Below, piece after piece: positions 45,837-54,721 of a stretch of 64,000 bases of DNA. Source of the stretch: an alpha proteobacterium AAP38 (lineage in GTDB: Bacteria; Pseudomonadota; Alphaproteobacteria; Azospirillales; Azospirillaceae). Position numbers and translations under genes: made by a program. The stretch is from NCBI GenBank assembly GCA_001296005.1, contig LJHR01000025.1, forward strand, positions 1-64,000, in the 5' to 3' direction. How positions within the stretch are numbered: position 1 is the stretch's first letter; every line of letters starts with the position of its first letter. A model generated the notes under the pieces. It was not told where the DNA came from, ran no database searches, and saw only the letters and a program-made list of their open reading frames with translations.

Positions 45837-45928
45837 ACGATGTTCTGTTTTTGTTCTCAACCCCACCAAAAGAGCGCAACAACCGCCACCCGCCCAGAAG
45901 GAGCAGGTGGCGGCCTGAAAGAGGGGGC

Positions 45929-46072
45929 TCACCGCCCCCAGCTGGCCTCCAGCGCTGAGACAACCGCGTCCAGATCCGGATCGCTCTGACGGGGCGGGAG
46001 GGCAGCCTGCCGGCGGAAGGCCTCGTCGCTGTCGCCGTCGATCAGGATGGTGTCGTTGTCGAAATGGCTCAT
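45929..46072 (-). CDS. Small acidic protein with structured leader
   Basis: The 47-residue product (MSHFDNDTILIDGDSDEAFR...) is very acidic, with no motif. GGAG lies 6 bases before the ATG at 46072. The second copy of the 90-bp hairpin element sits 61 bp upstream, as at the other site, which argues that both are real, similarly regulated genes. The longer frame upstream reads through the element and is not the gene. Confidence 0.5.
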   Translation of the reverse strand: MSHFDNDTILIDGDSDEAFRRQAALPPRQSDPDLDAVVSALEASWGR

Positions 46073-46132
46073 GGTCTGCTCCATCTGCTGAAGTGGTAGA
46101 TGGGCAGGCCGCTGGGCGGGGGAAGCGGACGG

Positions 46133-46221
46133 GTCAATGACGCCGAAGGCGCCGCGCAGCGGGGCGTGGGGGAGCCGATTTTGTCGCTTGCGGCAAAATT
46201 GGGGGCACCGCGCATCATTGA
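46133..46221 (-). promoter_or_regulatory. 90-bp structured repeat element, copy 2
   Basis: It matches copy 1 (37681-37770) along its whole length. Its inner stem pairs ATTTTG with CAAAAT around the TCGCTTGCGG core, where copy 1 pairs T:A; the outer TCAATGA / TCATTGA ends are conserved. It stands 61 bp before a small minus-strand gene. No gene other than that one uses this interval. Confidence 0.55.
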
Positions 46222-46399
46222 GGCGGCCGCTTCCCTCGCTCACACTCAGCCCCTCTGCCGCGCAAGCTTTTGCACCGACGTCAACGCTGCGTGCCCCGGC
46301 TGGGCCGCACTGCGCGTCCAGGATCTGCACGAGGACTAGACCAGCGCCGGCGGGGTGAGGCGCACGGGGCCGACCTGACGGCCGACCCCGCGCACCGCG

Positions 46400-46720
46400 T
46401 CAGTCGCGCGACCAGATGAGGCACAGGACGTCCTCGTCATCCTGCCCGGGCTGGCGGCCCATGTTGCCATACAGCGTTTGGGGCAGTTCGGGGGCGTCCA
46501 GCTTGAAGGACAGGTAGGGGGTGCCGTTGGTCCGGGACGTCTTGCGCCAGACCGCGCCGGCCTCGAAACCGGTGGAGGCGAAGATGCGGAAGTGGGGGCC
46601 ATTGGGGCCGGGATTGTCCAGGGGAACGATGTCGATCTCCGCCCGGACGGTGAGGGTCTTGAGGTTGCCGCGATAGCTGCCGTCTTCATTCTTGCGAACG
46701 GTGCCGATGATCGTGGACAT
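46400..46720 (-). CDS. DUF736-family protein
   Basis: The 106-residue protein starts MSTIIGTVRKNEDGSYRG and contains TLTVRAEIDIVPLD, PHFRIFASTGFEAGAVW and TNGTPYLSFKLDAPELP, the hallmarks of DUF736, a common small protein of alphaproteobacterial plasmids and integrative elements. AGGAG lies 8 bases before the ATG. Its role is unknown; it is often linked to transfer and replication genes. Confidence 0.88.
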   Translation of the reverse strand: MSTIIGTVRKNEDGSYRGNLKTLTVRAEIDIVPLDNPGPNGPHFRIFASTGFEAGAVWRKTSRTNGTPYLSFKLDAPELPQTLYGNMGRQPGQDDEDVLCLIWSRD

Positions 46721-47345
46721 GGGTGCTTCTCCTGGGTTCTGGCGACACCAGCGTCGCCGCGTGCCCCGACGTCATGCGGCAGGATGGCGGATGACCATTG
46801 CGTCGTAGCGGGCCGGGCTTGCGCCCCCGCGTGGCTGCAAGCCATGCGAAGGGGTGCGGGCAGGGCCTGGCGTCCGGCGCGATGGTTGTCCGACAGAAAG
46901 GCGCATAGTCGAAAAGGGCCACGGCGGCGTCGGTGTCGCTCGACCCTGGCATGCTCAACCAGGACTGCGAATTGGCCCGGTCACCCGGATGACGACCGCG
47001 CCTACCAGCACCGCTGATACTACCACCCGGCGGATCCGCGTCGGCCACCAGCACCCTACCGGCTCTGGCCCCTTGCCTCTACACGCCCGCTGGGCGGGGC
47101 CAGTGCCGTTGGCCAACCACCGACAATCGACCGCCGACCACCGACCACCGTCGCGCTCGTCAAGAGGATCACCGGCCACGGCAGGAGCTTCTGGCCACCA
47201 GAACCGGCCCGGCGGGGCTGCAAGGTCAATCTTCCAGGCGGGCTCGTCAACCGACCCGATGCACGGGCTTACCAAGCTGCTGCCCCTTGTTGCACGGCAT
47301 CGCCCGGCAGCGTAGAAAAGGGCATACTTAAGTCCTGGGGGAATC
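46721..47345. other. Non-coding gap of about 600 bp
   Basis: The overlapping open frames on both strands have no ribosome sites or recognisable composition. A run of short GACCACC-type repeats lies near 47130-47150. GGGGGAATC at the right end is the ribosome site of the next gene. Confidence 0.4.
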
Positions 47346-47810
47346 ATGCGGCATTTTCTCGTCTCACTGGTCACCGCGGCGACCGTCATTGGGTCGGTGC
47401 CGGCATTGGCCGCACCGGATCCAGCGCTGGTGGAACGCGAGCTGCTGAAGGAAGCGTGCGAGACCAAGGAGAAGACCACCCCGACGGCCGGCGCCAAGGC
47501 CGACCTCTACGATTATCGGTTGACCGTCTCCCTCTCCAGTGCGATCCACTTGATGATGCAGGACACGGCTTTCGACGGGCCGTCCTGGCGGAAGACACTG
47601 GACTGCGAGGGCAACCGCGCCTTGGCCGCGCGCATCACCGGCGGCAAGGTCGAACTGCGGTTCCAGGCCCTGGTGCCGTATCCCGATCCAGCAAAGAAGG
47701 ATCCGCGATATGTCGCCTTCACCGACAGCTTTGCCCTGACGGACCTGAAGAAGGGCGCTATCACGCGCAAGAAAGGCGGGATCACCTACAGCTTCGCGCT
47801 GAAGACCTGA
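47346..47810 (+). CDS. Exported hypothetical protein
   Basis: The 154-residue product has a signal peptide (MRHFLVSLVTAATVIGSVPALA) and so is probably periplasmic. The mature part has two Cys (EACETKE, TLDCEGN) that could form a disulfide and a basic beta-rich end (KKGGITYSFALKT). GGGGG precedes the ATG by 4 bases. No family is recognised. Confidence 0.65.
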   Translation: MRHFLVSLVTAATVIGSVPALAAPDPALVERELLKEACETKEKTTPTAGAKADLYDYRLTVSLSSAIHLMMQDTAFDGPSWRKTLDCEGNRALAARITGGKVELRFQALVPYPDPAKKDPRYVAFTDSFALTDLKKGAITRKKGGITYSFALKT

Positions 47811-47828
47811 TTGTCGAACGTTCGACAA
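47811..47828. repeat. 18-bp perfect palindrome directly after a stop codon
   Basis: TTGTCGAACGTTCGACAA is a perfect palindrome that begins at the base after the TGA of the exported protein gene. With no loop, it is more likely a protein-binding or recombination site than a terminator. Confidence 0.5.
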
Positions 47829-48060
47829 CGACATCTCTTAGAGCCCTATCGAAAATTATTCTGTTTATTAACAGTGCATTACCTTGATATCCTTTCCCCT
47901 CTAGGCTTCAGGGCCCTTCCCAGAATCAACCAAGCGTCCAGGATGTGAACTGATACTATCCGCACTATGCCTGTGCTATGCTACGCCGACATCCAAGACC
48001 GCGATGGAACACCCCTAGCGCTGACCAGGTTCAGCAAGTCTTTTGAAAGCATCTGGCGTA

Positions 48061-48222
48061 GACCCATTCAGGTTTTCGCTTGCAGTTCCAGGGCAATAGG
48101 TCTGCGATGGCCTTGCTGGATGGTCTTGGATGCGGGAGAGGGCGCCGGCGAGCCCGGCTTGGGGATCGACATCGTTGAGCTTTGCGGTCTCGATCAGGGT
48201 AAGCGCTTCGCAAGACAGTGAG
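48061..48222 (-). pseudogene. IS66-family transposase C-terminal remnant, frameshifted
   Basis: Read on the minus strand, EALTLIETAKLNDVDPQAGL and AGALSRIQDHPA are followed, after a frameshift, by KAIADLLPWNCK. This is the C-terminal signature of IS66 TnpC (LxTAKLNxVDPxAWLxxVLxRIxDHP...LLPWNW). Only about 55 codons remain. The rest of 47829-48287 is AT-rich with no gene. Confidence 0.8.
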
Positions 48223-48287
48223 GCATTTCCATTTATTGGAGAAAAAGACCATAAAATAAATAAAATATAAATATCTGAATTATCACA

Positions 48288-49304
48288 CTATAATGATAAA
48301 TAAAATGCCGCAAATACCAATAATATAGCCAACCACCCCGGCGCATATCGAAACAACATCACATGCATTCTCCTATTTGATTTGTCTATATTTTCAATTA
48401 CAGCCAAACGTTTCTCAAGTCCGAAAATCAGTGCCTTTTGCTCAACATGAGTATGCTCCAAATCACTGATCTGACTGGCACATTTATTCAATCCAGCCTC
48501 TGCCTCCTCCGCTCGATCAATCAGTGCGCGATTGCGGCGATCTATCTCATCCAGCCGATCCATCGCGGCCCGTGACTGTTGCTCCAACTCGGCATTGCGT
48601 TCAGCATAAGTGGTTTGGCGCTGCGCAAGGTGATCCAACTGATCAGCAAGAGCTTGCATATGATTGTTGAGCGCCTTTAATTGCCCGATTACCTGTTGTC
48701 GGCCCTCATCCAGAGTTACCAATTGTGTGCTAACCAGATCATCATGGCTCTGCTTTTCCTCACGCCACGCTTCGTGGTCAATTAGGCGCAACTCGTGGCT
48801 GTCCACCATATCCTGCTGCTGAATCTGGTCGAACACCTGCTGCTGCAGTTGGGCAAGGAAATTCCTGACGACCGCCTTCTGGTTGTCATCAAGGGTACGA
48901 GTGTCTGCCGCAACCATCGCGATCTTATTGACTAATGCCTCATTGAAGCCCTGGAGAACACGATTCTTCTGGGTCATCACCTTCAGGATCAATCGAACCA
49001 CCTTCAAGATGACTCCCTGACTTGCCCCCAAGCCTTTCACCATGATGGCAAGTTCTTTGTCGGTGCCGCCCGACAACCCCGCTGTCATTTGGCTCCACCA
49101 ACTCCGGTTATCCAGCGCATCCGCCAGTGATTCGGCTTCCGCGTATACGTCTGAACTCGTCCTTGCCGCCTGTTCTATAGCCCGCACAGCCTCTTCCAGT
49201 TCATCTGCGAAGTCCCGAATTTGCTTCTGGTCCACAGCGGTCAGAATCCCGTTCGCGCGCGGCAATAGAACCGGAAGGCCAGCGGGTTTGGCATGCATGC
49301 TCAT
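48288..49304 (-). CDS. Coiled-coil protein with C-terminal membrane anchor
   Basis: The 338-residue product is helical throughout, with coiled-coil stretches at about 20-75 and 190-300 (LKALNNHMQALADQLDHLAQ and ALIDRAEEAEAGLNKCASQI) and one C-terminal membrane helix (WLAILLVFAAFYLSL). The body should lie in the cytoplasm, anchored at its tail. It follows the GIY-YIG gene by 15 bp in the same direction. The pairing suggests a membrane-tethered sensor or anchor for a nuclease; function is inferred. Confidence 0.7.
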   Translation of the reverse strand: MSMHAKPAGLPVLLPRANGILTAVDQKQIRDFADELEEAVRAIEQAARTSSDVYAEAESLADALDNRSWWSQMTAGLSGGTDKELAIMVKGLGASQGVILKVVRLILKVMTQKNRVLQGFNEALVNKIAMVAADTRTLDDNQKAVVRNFLAQLQQQVFDQIQQQDMVDSHELRLIDHEAWREEKQSHDDLVSTQLVTLDEGRQQVIGQLKALNNHMQALADQLDHLAQRQTTYAERNAELEQQSRAAMDRLDEIDRRNRALIDRAEEAEAGLNKCASQISDLEHTHVEQKALIFGLEKRLAVIENIDKSNRRMHVMLFRYAPGWLAILLVFAAFYLSL

Positions 49305-49319
49305 GAGTATCTTCTCGAA

Positions 49320-50852
49320 TTAGGGGCGGGCAATGAGCAGGGTAGCGGGGTCTATCGGCTGAATTGGCTCATGGGCCGACAACGTACGAGTATAGGCTTG
49401 CATCTGGATCATAATCTTCCGTTCCGAGCCAACGTATTCGCCTAGGTCGCCAATCATCGCCAGTTCATTTTCAGCCAGGACGATGAGTTGCTCGCACGCG
49501 GCGCGCTCAGCCTGGAGCGCATCGACGAAACCGAGCTTGAATGCGATGACCGCGTCGATGATCCGTGTAACGAAGCCCTGCAGGGCATGGGTGGAAATAC
49601 CAAATCCCACCGCAGTGACGGCAGCAGAGATGTAGGGCGCAAACGGGGCCAACGCACCGCCCGTCTGGGCCGTCAGCCACTTTTCCACGATCAGGTCCAG
49701 CGAGTCCCAGACCACCAGCGAGCCGCTGATGATCACGGTTTCACTGATTTTGCGCACGAGTTCCTCGCGGGACATCGTCTGCGCGCCTTTGTAGAGCTGC
49801 CAGCTATTGTTGGCGAGGTCGAAGATGTTGCGGGCCAGATTGTATATCTGGCCAATGGTCTTGGACAACGCGTTGACGATGAACTCCACGATGCCCCGCA
49901 GCAACCGTAGCGGGTTCTCCACCACATTGCGCAGTACCGCGAGAATCTTGGTGAGCATGCGGTCAATACGAACCCTGATCTTCGCGGAGCCGCCACCCAG
50001 CACGTCCACCAACTCGTCCTTGATCGCCTTGATCGCAGTCGTGGTCAGTTGTTCGAAGATATCATAGCCGACGTTCTTGAAGGCCTCACCAGCGGCTCCC
50101 GACACGAGCTTCACCGTCGTGCCCGAGGAGTCCTTCATCTTCTTGGCCTCCTGGTTGCTTCGTGTGCCCTGTTCCGTCGCCAACTCCTGCCTGGCATTTA
50201 TAAGCGTGCCGGAATTCTCCCTGATCAGGTGGGCTTCTATTGCCGCAGCCGTTTCTGTGGATTCCGTGACGATAAATTTTACGGTGCAGCCTTCCTTCAT
50301 CACATCGGCCAGCTTATAGGGCGCTGTCCCTTCCTTTTGGCCCTGCTTGTAACTGTTGAAGTGGCCGGCGTTCCACCGTGCCTGCATATTTCCGCTGTCC
50401 CCTACATAGACAGGTTCGTTGTTACGGTCGTAAACGACATAGACACCTGGAAGATTGGGCATCTTCTGCTTGAAATCATCCGGGCGTTTGCCGCCCTCTA
50501 TCCTGAACTCGCCGTCGAATTTCATTGTTTTCAGCGATGAGATACCGTGCGTAAAGCTCTTCTGGATCATCTCCTTCCAGGCTTGGCCACGATTCGCGAC
50601 ATCCATTGCCGACTGGGCCGAGGCGGCCTTCAGTGCTTCCTTCGCCTCGGCGCCGACATCCGTTTGTTTGGCGTTCGGCTTGGCATTGCGCTTGTTCCGG
50701 TAACCCGCTACCAGCTTCCGGGTCATGTTTTCGATGGCGCGATCTACAATCAGGTTAGCCATGGGCGGCAGAGTCGCCAAGACTGCTTCTTGAGCGTTAT
50801 TAAGCGTTTTTCCGCTGGAGCAACTTCTGGGTTCTTGAACCTCGATCATCAC
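49320..50852 (-). CDS. GIY-YIG nuclease-domain protein with helical membrane-associated C-terminus
   Basis: The 510-residue product has a GIY-YIG domain at about 130-210: LPGVYVVYD (GIY position), VYVGDSGNMQARWN (YIG position with Arg) and AAIEAHLIREN with the metal-binding Glu. The C-terminal 280 residues are helical with long hydrophobic stretches (GALAPFAPYISAAVTAVGFG and ALQGFVTRIIDAVIAFKLGF), probably membrane-inserting. Such nucleases cut DNA; fused to a hydrophobic part, this looks like an effector of a conflict system. AAGGAG lies 7 bases before the GTG at 50852; an ATG is the next codon. Confidence 0.72.
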   Translation of the reverse strand: MMIEVQEPRSCSSGKTLNNAQEAVLATLPPMANLIVDRAIENMTRKLVAGYRNKRNAKPNAKQTDVGAEAKEALKAASAQSAMDVANRGQAWKEMIQKSFTHGISSLKTMKFDGEFRIEGGKRPDDFKQKMPNLPGVYVVYDRNNEPVYVGDSGNMQARWNAGHFNSYKQGQKEGTAPYKLADVMKEGCTVKFIVTESTETAAAIEAHLIRENSGTLINARQELATEQGTRSNQEAKKMKDSSGTTVKLVSGAAGEAFKNVGYDIFEQLTTTAIKAIKDELVDVLGGGSAKIRVRIDRMLTKILAVLRNVVENPLRLLRGIVEFIVNALSKTIGQIYNLARNIFDLANNSWQLYKGAQTMSREELVRKISETVIISGSLVVWDSLDLIVEKWLTAQTGGALAPFAPYISAAVTAVGFGISTHALQGFVTRIIDAVIAFKLGFVDALQAERAACEQLIVLAENELAMIGDLGEYVGSERKIMIQMQAYTRTLSAHEPIQPIDPATLLIARP

Positions 50853-50934
50853 GCGTTCTCTCCTTGTTCAAATTCTCAAGAGTGGCGGCGCGAGCCCTGT
50901 CTCGCCATTCTGCTCGTCCATCTTCGCTCGAACT

Positions 50935-51888
50935 TCATCTGTTGCTAGACAGCAGAGGCCATCCTATGATTTCCGCGATGCCGCCGAAGCTCATGACCCA
51001 GGCGCCGAGTTCTTTCTCGCTGGTCGTCGTCATGGTGATTTCAAGGCTGCCGTCCGGGAGATCCTTCGTCTCCTGGTCATCGCTCCAGACACGGTCGCGC
51101 ACGTAGTCGGCGGCTGTCGCTCCAAACCTGACTGTGACCCGCCTCGGCTCATGCCAGGCGAGGCCGAAGGGCTTGGTCCCACCGTCGGCAGCGTCGAAGG
51201 CAAAGTACTCTCCCGTCGGGATGACGCCGTCGATCCTGTGCAGTGAGAACGTCGTCGGTCGGCCCGGCAACAGGGACCCCTCATCAAGCTGGTGTCCCTG
51301 GACATAGAGCGTCCCCGACATCGCCAGAATCTTCCCCGGTGCGTACCGGTAGACGCGGGATGCACTCACACCGGACCGGCGATACGAGACCTTGCATACC
51401 TGCCGACGGCCGATTGCCTCCCTGAGTATCGTGACCGTTGCCATGTGGGGCGTGTAGTCGATGTACCCCTTAGAACGGAAGCCGATCGGCATCCCTAGCT
51501 TCTGGGGGCTTCCTTCCCCGAGTTGGACGGCGAGCGACGTCAGCGTCCGGTCGATGCGCCCGACGACGTCCTCAGGAAGATGGGGAGCAGCGAGATCGCG
51601 GCACGTTGCAAGGAAGCGCAGTTCTTCAAACGAAAAGCCCAACGCCTTTTCCTCTGATCGTGTCCTGAAGCGGAAGTACCGGCGCCGACCCTCCATGCCT
51701 TTCTCGATATATGCGTCCTTCCCAACATGCCCCTCGATAACGCTGACCATCCGGTTGATTGCCTGGGGCGAACGTCCCAACCGGACGGCCAGGTCAGCCA
51801 AGTAGTGCCGCCGGCCCTGGAGGGTCAGAATTTGGTACAGCACAAGCAACCTGTCGCCAGGGAGCGTATCGTTGGCCTTTGGCGGCAT
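50935..51888 (-). CDS. WYL-domain transcriptional regulator
   Basis: The 317-residue product has an N-terminal winged HTH (YLADLAVRLGRSPQAINRMVSVIE), a WYL domain (RRQVCKVSYRRSG with RVYRYAPGKILAMSGTLYVQG) and a C-terminal WCX-like end (PRRVTVRF through TSEKELGAWVMSFGG). WYL regulators such as BrxR and CapW commonly head defence operons and respond to nucleic acid or nucleotide ligands. It precedes the GIY-YIG gene by 82 bp in the same direction, so it probably controls that operon. Confidence 0.85.
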   Translation of the reverse strand: MPPKANDTLPGDRLLVLYQILTLQGRRHYLADLAVRLGRSPQAINRMVSVIEGHVGKDAYIEKGMEGRRRYFRFRTRSEEKALGFSFEELRFLATCRDLAAPHLPEDVVGRIDRTLTSLAVQLGEGSPQKLGMPIGFRSKGYIDYTPHMATVTILREAIGRRQVCKVSYRRSGVSASRVYRYAPGKILAMSGTLYVQGHQLDEGSLLPGRPTTFSLHRIDGVIPTGEYFAFDAADGGTKPFGLAWHEPRRVTVRFGATAADYVRDRVWSDDQETKDLPDGSLEITMTTTSEKELGAWVMSFGGIAEIIGWPLLSSNR

Positions 51889-51989
51889 TTCGTCCAGGTC
51901 GTTATGGCATTCAGATATGGAGGCCCTAGTAATTCATAGGGCACAATCCGGGGTGGTGCAAGCGGCTCATGAGACGCCGAAGCGGGTTA

Positions 51990-52103
51990 CTATTCCGGGC
52001 GGCGACTGCCGTCGGCGTCCAGCACAACATGGTCGCTTACAAAACGTCCAAAGCCGTAGAGCGCGAAGCTCGCGATGCATACCCAGCCGACAATCCTTGC
52101 CAT
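51990..52103 (-). CDS. 37-aa single-span membrane microprotein
   Basis: The frame encodes MARIVGWVCIASFALYGFGR then a short acidic/basic tail. One hydrophobic helix spans about residues 3-19. AAGGAG is placed six bases before the ATG, a near-ideal ribosome site, which strongly supports translation. It lies upstream of the WYL gene in the same direction. It could be a toxin-like or regulatory membrane peptide; no family is recognised. Confidence 0.55.
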   Translation of the reverse strand: MARIVGWVCIASFALYGFGRFVSDHVVLDADGSRRPE

Positions 52104-52634
52104 ATCTATCTCCTTCTGCTCGTCACTCCGAACATGCTGTACTGCGATGCCCCCAGATTCCGGGAGGTGTAGACAGATGTTCCAACTTTTCAGCAGGCGA
52201 TGGGTAAGGTGCCACCCCGCACTCAACCCCAGAGCTGACCGTATTCAGATTGAACCTGTCGCCGACAGAAAGTATAACGCGCCCAGCCAGCATCGCCTCC
52301 GATGCAAGGGATTGGTTCGGCATATCCATCGAGCCCCGGCAAGATGCGTGCCACAAAGCGGAGGTTTTGCGGCCCGAGGCAACTCAATGCACGTGCGCTT
52401 GCGGTTCGAGTATGCGGACGTCGTCAACGTAAAGCCCCCGGGGAAAGCCCTCCGACTACCCGCCCAAGCGTATCTCGATAGACGATCAGCTTCAGATCCA
52501 GCGTGGACTTCAGGTCACTCGGAGGACGGCCAGTGGCACATATACCCTGAGTGTGAATTAATGGGCTGCTCTCGACGTCGTATCAATTCTTGTACATCCG
52601 CCGTATATCAGCCGCCCTCGGCCGCTTGTCAGCA
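52104..52634. other. Non-coding gap of about 530 bp
   Basis: Only overlapping frames without ribosome sites are visible. The leftward microprotein gene starts at its left border and the XRE regulator gene ends at its right border, so promoter sequence for the former must lie here. I see no repeat or hairpin that stands out. Confidence 0.4.
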
Positions 52635-53282
52635 TCAATCCTCGTAACGACATATATCGGCAGTATCCCAGACAGCACCAGACGGCCGACGAGGCTCAAC
52701 CGGCTTCTTGTTCGTCGAACCGGGCGGGCGGCCACGGCGGCGCGGTAGTTCTTCTGCAGCGTCGGGGATTGAAGACAGGGCCGCCTCCGCCAAGACAGGT
52801 TCTGGTTCCCGGACAGGCTGCGACACTGGCCCAGTCACCTTGGCCTCACCGTGTGCAGGGACAATGTCAGCCCTTACGTCCATTTCAAGGGCTCTCAGCA
52901 GCCCCGAGACCGTATCCGCTACCTCCGGCGGCGCGCCGCGCCAAGCCCGCAGCAGATCCAGCTCGCGACGGGACAGGATGCAGGACAGGTCCGCGGTGCC
53001 TCGCCCCGGAAGAGGACGCTGTACTTCAGCTTCGAAGCCATCGAAAAAGAACATCATGGGCACGTCGAGGATGTCTGCCAGCCGATAGAGTTTGCCGACA
53101 GAAACCCGATTGGAGCCACCCTCATACTTCTGGACCTGCTGGAAGGTAATACCCAGAGCTTTGGCCAGGTCAGATTGGCTCATGCCGAGCAAGGCGCGGC
53201 GCAAACGGATACGGCTAGCAACGTGGTTCTCCACCAGCGCCTCAGCGGCGTTCGCGGCATCGTTCTTCGAGCGACGGGGCAT
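52635..53282 (-). CDS. XRE-family regulator with AT-hook-like tail
   Basis: The 215-residue product has a Cro/CI-type HTH at about 25-80 (RRALLGMSQSDLAKALGITF, QKYEGGSNRVSVGKLYRLAD), typical of alphaproteobacterial XRE regulators. A disordered linker follows, then ELPRRRGRPPGSTNKK, a match to the AT-hook RGRP core. It is divergent from the ABC-3C operon across a 314-bp gap (53283-53596) with no other gene, and may repress it. Confidence 0.85.
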   Translation of the reverse strand: MPRRSKNDAANAAEALVENHVASRIRLRRALLGMSQSDLAKALGITFQQVQKYEGGSNRVSVGKLYRLADILDVPMMFFFDGFEAEVQRPLPGRGTADLSCILSRRELDLLRAWRGAPPEVADTVSGLLRALEMDVRADIVPAHGEAKVTGPVSQPVREPEPVLAEAALSSIPDAAEELPRRRGRPPGSTNKKPVEPRRPSGAVWDTADICRYED

Positions 53283-53596
53283 TGTAAATCCTGGGATGCT
53301 TGAGCGGCTGGTCGAAATCTACATTCCTTGGCAGCGGGGGCGCTATAGGGTGTTCCGTGGGCCGAGTAGTGAAATGGCCGACAAGGGGGCCGGAAGCGGA
53401 AGGGCCGGTTTTCGGTGACGGGAGAACCCAAAACAGCCGTTCGCTTCGAACTCGCCCCTGATGGTAGCTTGGGCATCTTGACGTCTGAACTAGCATGACA
53501 GGTGCATCGTCGTGGATTTTTTCAAGTATATGGATTATTGCTGCAACGGAAGGGCATTGGATTGCGCCACGCATCCGTGATGGAGATGTTTCGAGG

Positions 53597-54721
53597 GTGA
53601 GCAAGTCGGCAAGCAATTTAACATTGACAGCTTTGCCCACGCCTTCACCCTGGCCTGGGGCTAACGCTCGCTTGCTCGGCGTCGGCGCCGGATTGCCCGT
53701 GTCGAAGTTGGATCGATTAGCGGCCTTCGACGACAAAGAATTTGAGCGTCTCGTGCTTGAGTGGGGCAATGACTACCTCAAAACCAAAATGCCGGGTGTA
53801 TTCGAAGTACAACTCCGAGGCGGTGCGGGAGACAAGGGCCGTGATGTCGTGGTCTGGTTCGATCCTCCTGGCTCGCCAGGGCGCCGGTGGCATCTATATC
53901 AATGCAAGCACTACGCCGCCGCGCTCGGCACGGGGACGGCCTTCGAAGAGATTGGCAAGGTCCTGCACTACACCCATATTGGGAACTACACGTCCCCGGA
54001 AGAATACTGGTTTGTCACTCATAAGGGCGTGACCTCACCGCTTCAGGACCTGCTCGACGATCCCTCCGCGATGCGGGCCGAAATCTTGAAAAACTGGGCC
54101 ACCCACTGCCGGACCAAAATCACGTCGACGACAGCCATCGAGCTGACGCCGGACCTGAGAGCCCATATCGAGTCTTTTGAATTTGGCATCTTTCGAGCCA
54201 AGCAGCCGCTCGACTTGATTACCGAGCACGAGAAGACCCGCTATCACCTCATGGTTTTCGGTGCCCCTTTGATTCTTCGACCGCCGCCGAAGGCTCCACC
54301 GTCCACCGTCGCCCCCCAGGAAGCTGGCTATGTCGCTCAAATGCTGAGTGCCATCGGCCACAAGCTCGGTGTGAAAGTGACAGGCACGGCGGCGTTCGCG
54401 CACCTGCCCAATCTCATGCGCCTATTTGATCGCTCACGCCTCACGTTCTATTCTGCTGAGGGCCTAAGGGAACTTGCCCGTGACCAAATGGCTGACATGG
54501 CATACTTCGACACGCTGCTAGATGAGTTCTGCGATGGCCTCTATCATCATTACAGTGATCCTGAGCGCCTTGGTCTTGATCGCATCATCGACACGGTCAA
54601 AGCGTCTCAGGCACTACAGTTGAGCGCTCACGTCCTGACGCCGCATGTCGTGCCCAATGATCGGGAAGGCATGTGTCATCAGATGGCAAATGACAAACGT
54701 GTCGATTGGTGCGCGCCATGA
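53597..54721 (+). CDS. ABC-3C component with restriction-endonuclease-like N-terminus
   Basis: The N-terminal domain has the PD-(D/E)xK pattern: GDKGRDVVVWFD gives the acid (Asp83 from this start), and WHLYQCKHY gives Q-x-K (Gln102, Lys104), as in Mrr-like nucleases. The C-terminal half is an all-helical ABC-3C-type region. The GTG at 53597 is a tentative start; an ATG at 53495 is in frame but has no ribosome site. It is followed, with an ATGA overlap, by the middle component and then a DUF3732 ATPase, so it should be the effector that cuts DNA when the ATPase is triggered. Confidence 0.75.
   Translation: MSKSASNLTLTALPTPSPWPGANARLLGVGAGLPVSKLDRLAAFDDKEFERLVLEWGNDYLKTKMPGVFEVQLRGGAGDKGRDVVVWFDPPGSPGRRWHLYQCKHYAAALGTGTAFEEIGKVLHYTHIGNYTSPEEYWFVTHKGVTSPLQDLLDDPSAMRAEILKNWATHCRTKITSTTAIELTPDLRAHIESFEFGIFRAKQPLDLITEHEKTRYHLMVFGAPLILRPPPKAPPSTVAPQEAGYVAQMLSAIGHKLGVKVTGTAAFAHLPNLMRLFDRSRLTFYSAEGLRELARDQMADMAYFDTLLDEFCDGLYHHYSDPERLGLDRIIDTVKASQALQLSAHVLTPHVVPNDREGMCHQMANDKRVDWCAP

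Noticed and set aside
46721-47345. Overlapping frames on both strands
   Set aside because: No ribosome sites, no motifs, and shadow-like composition.
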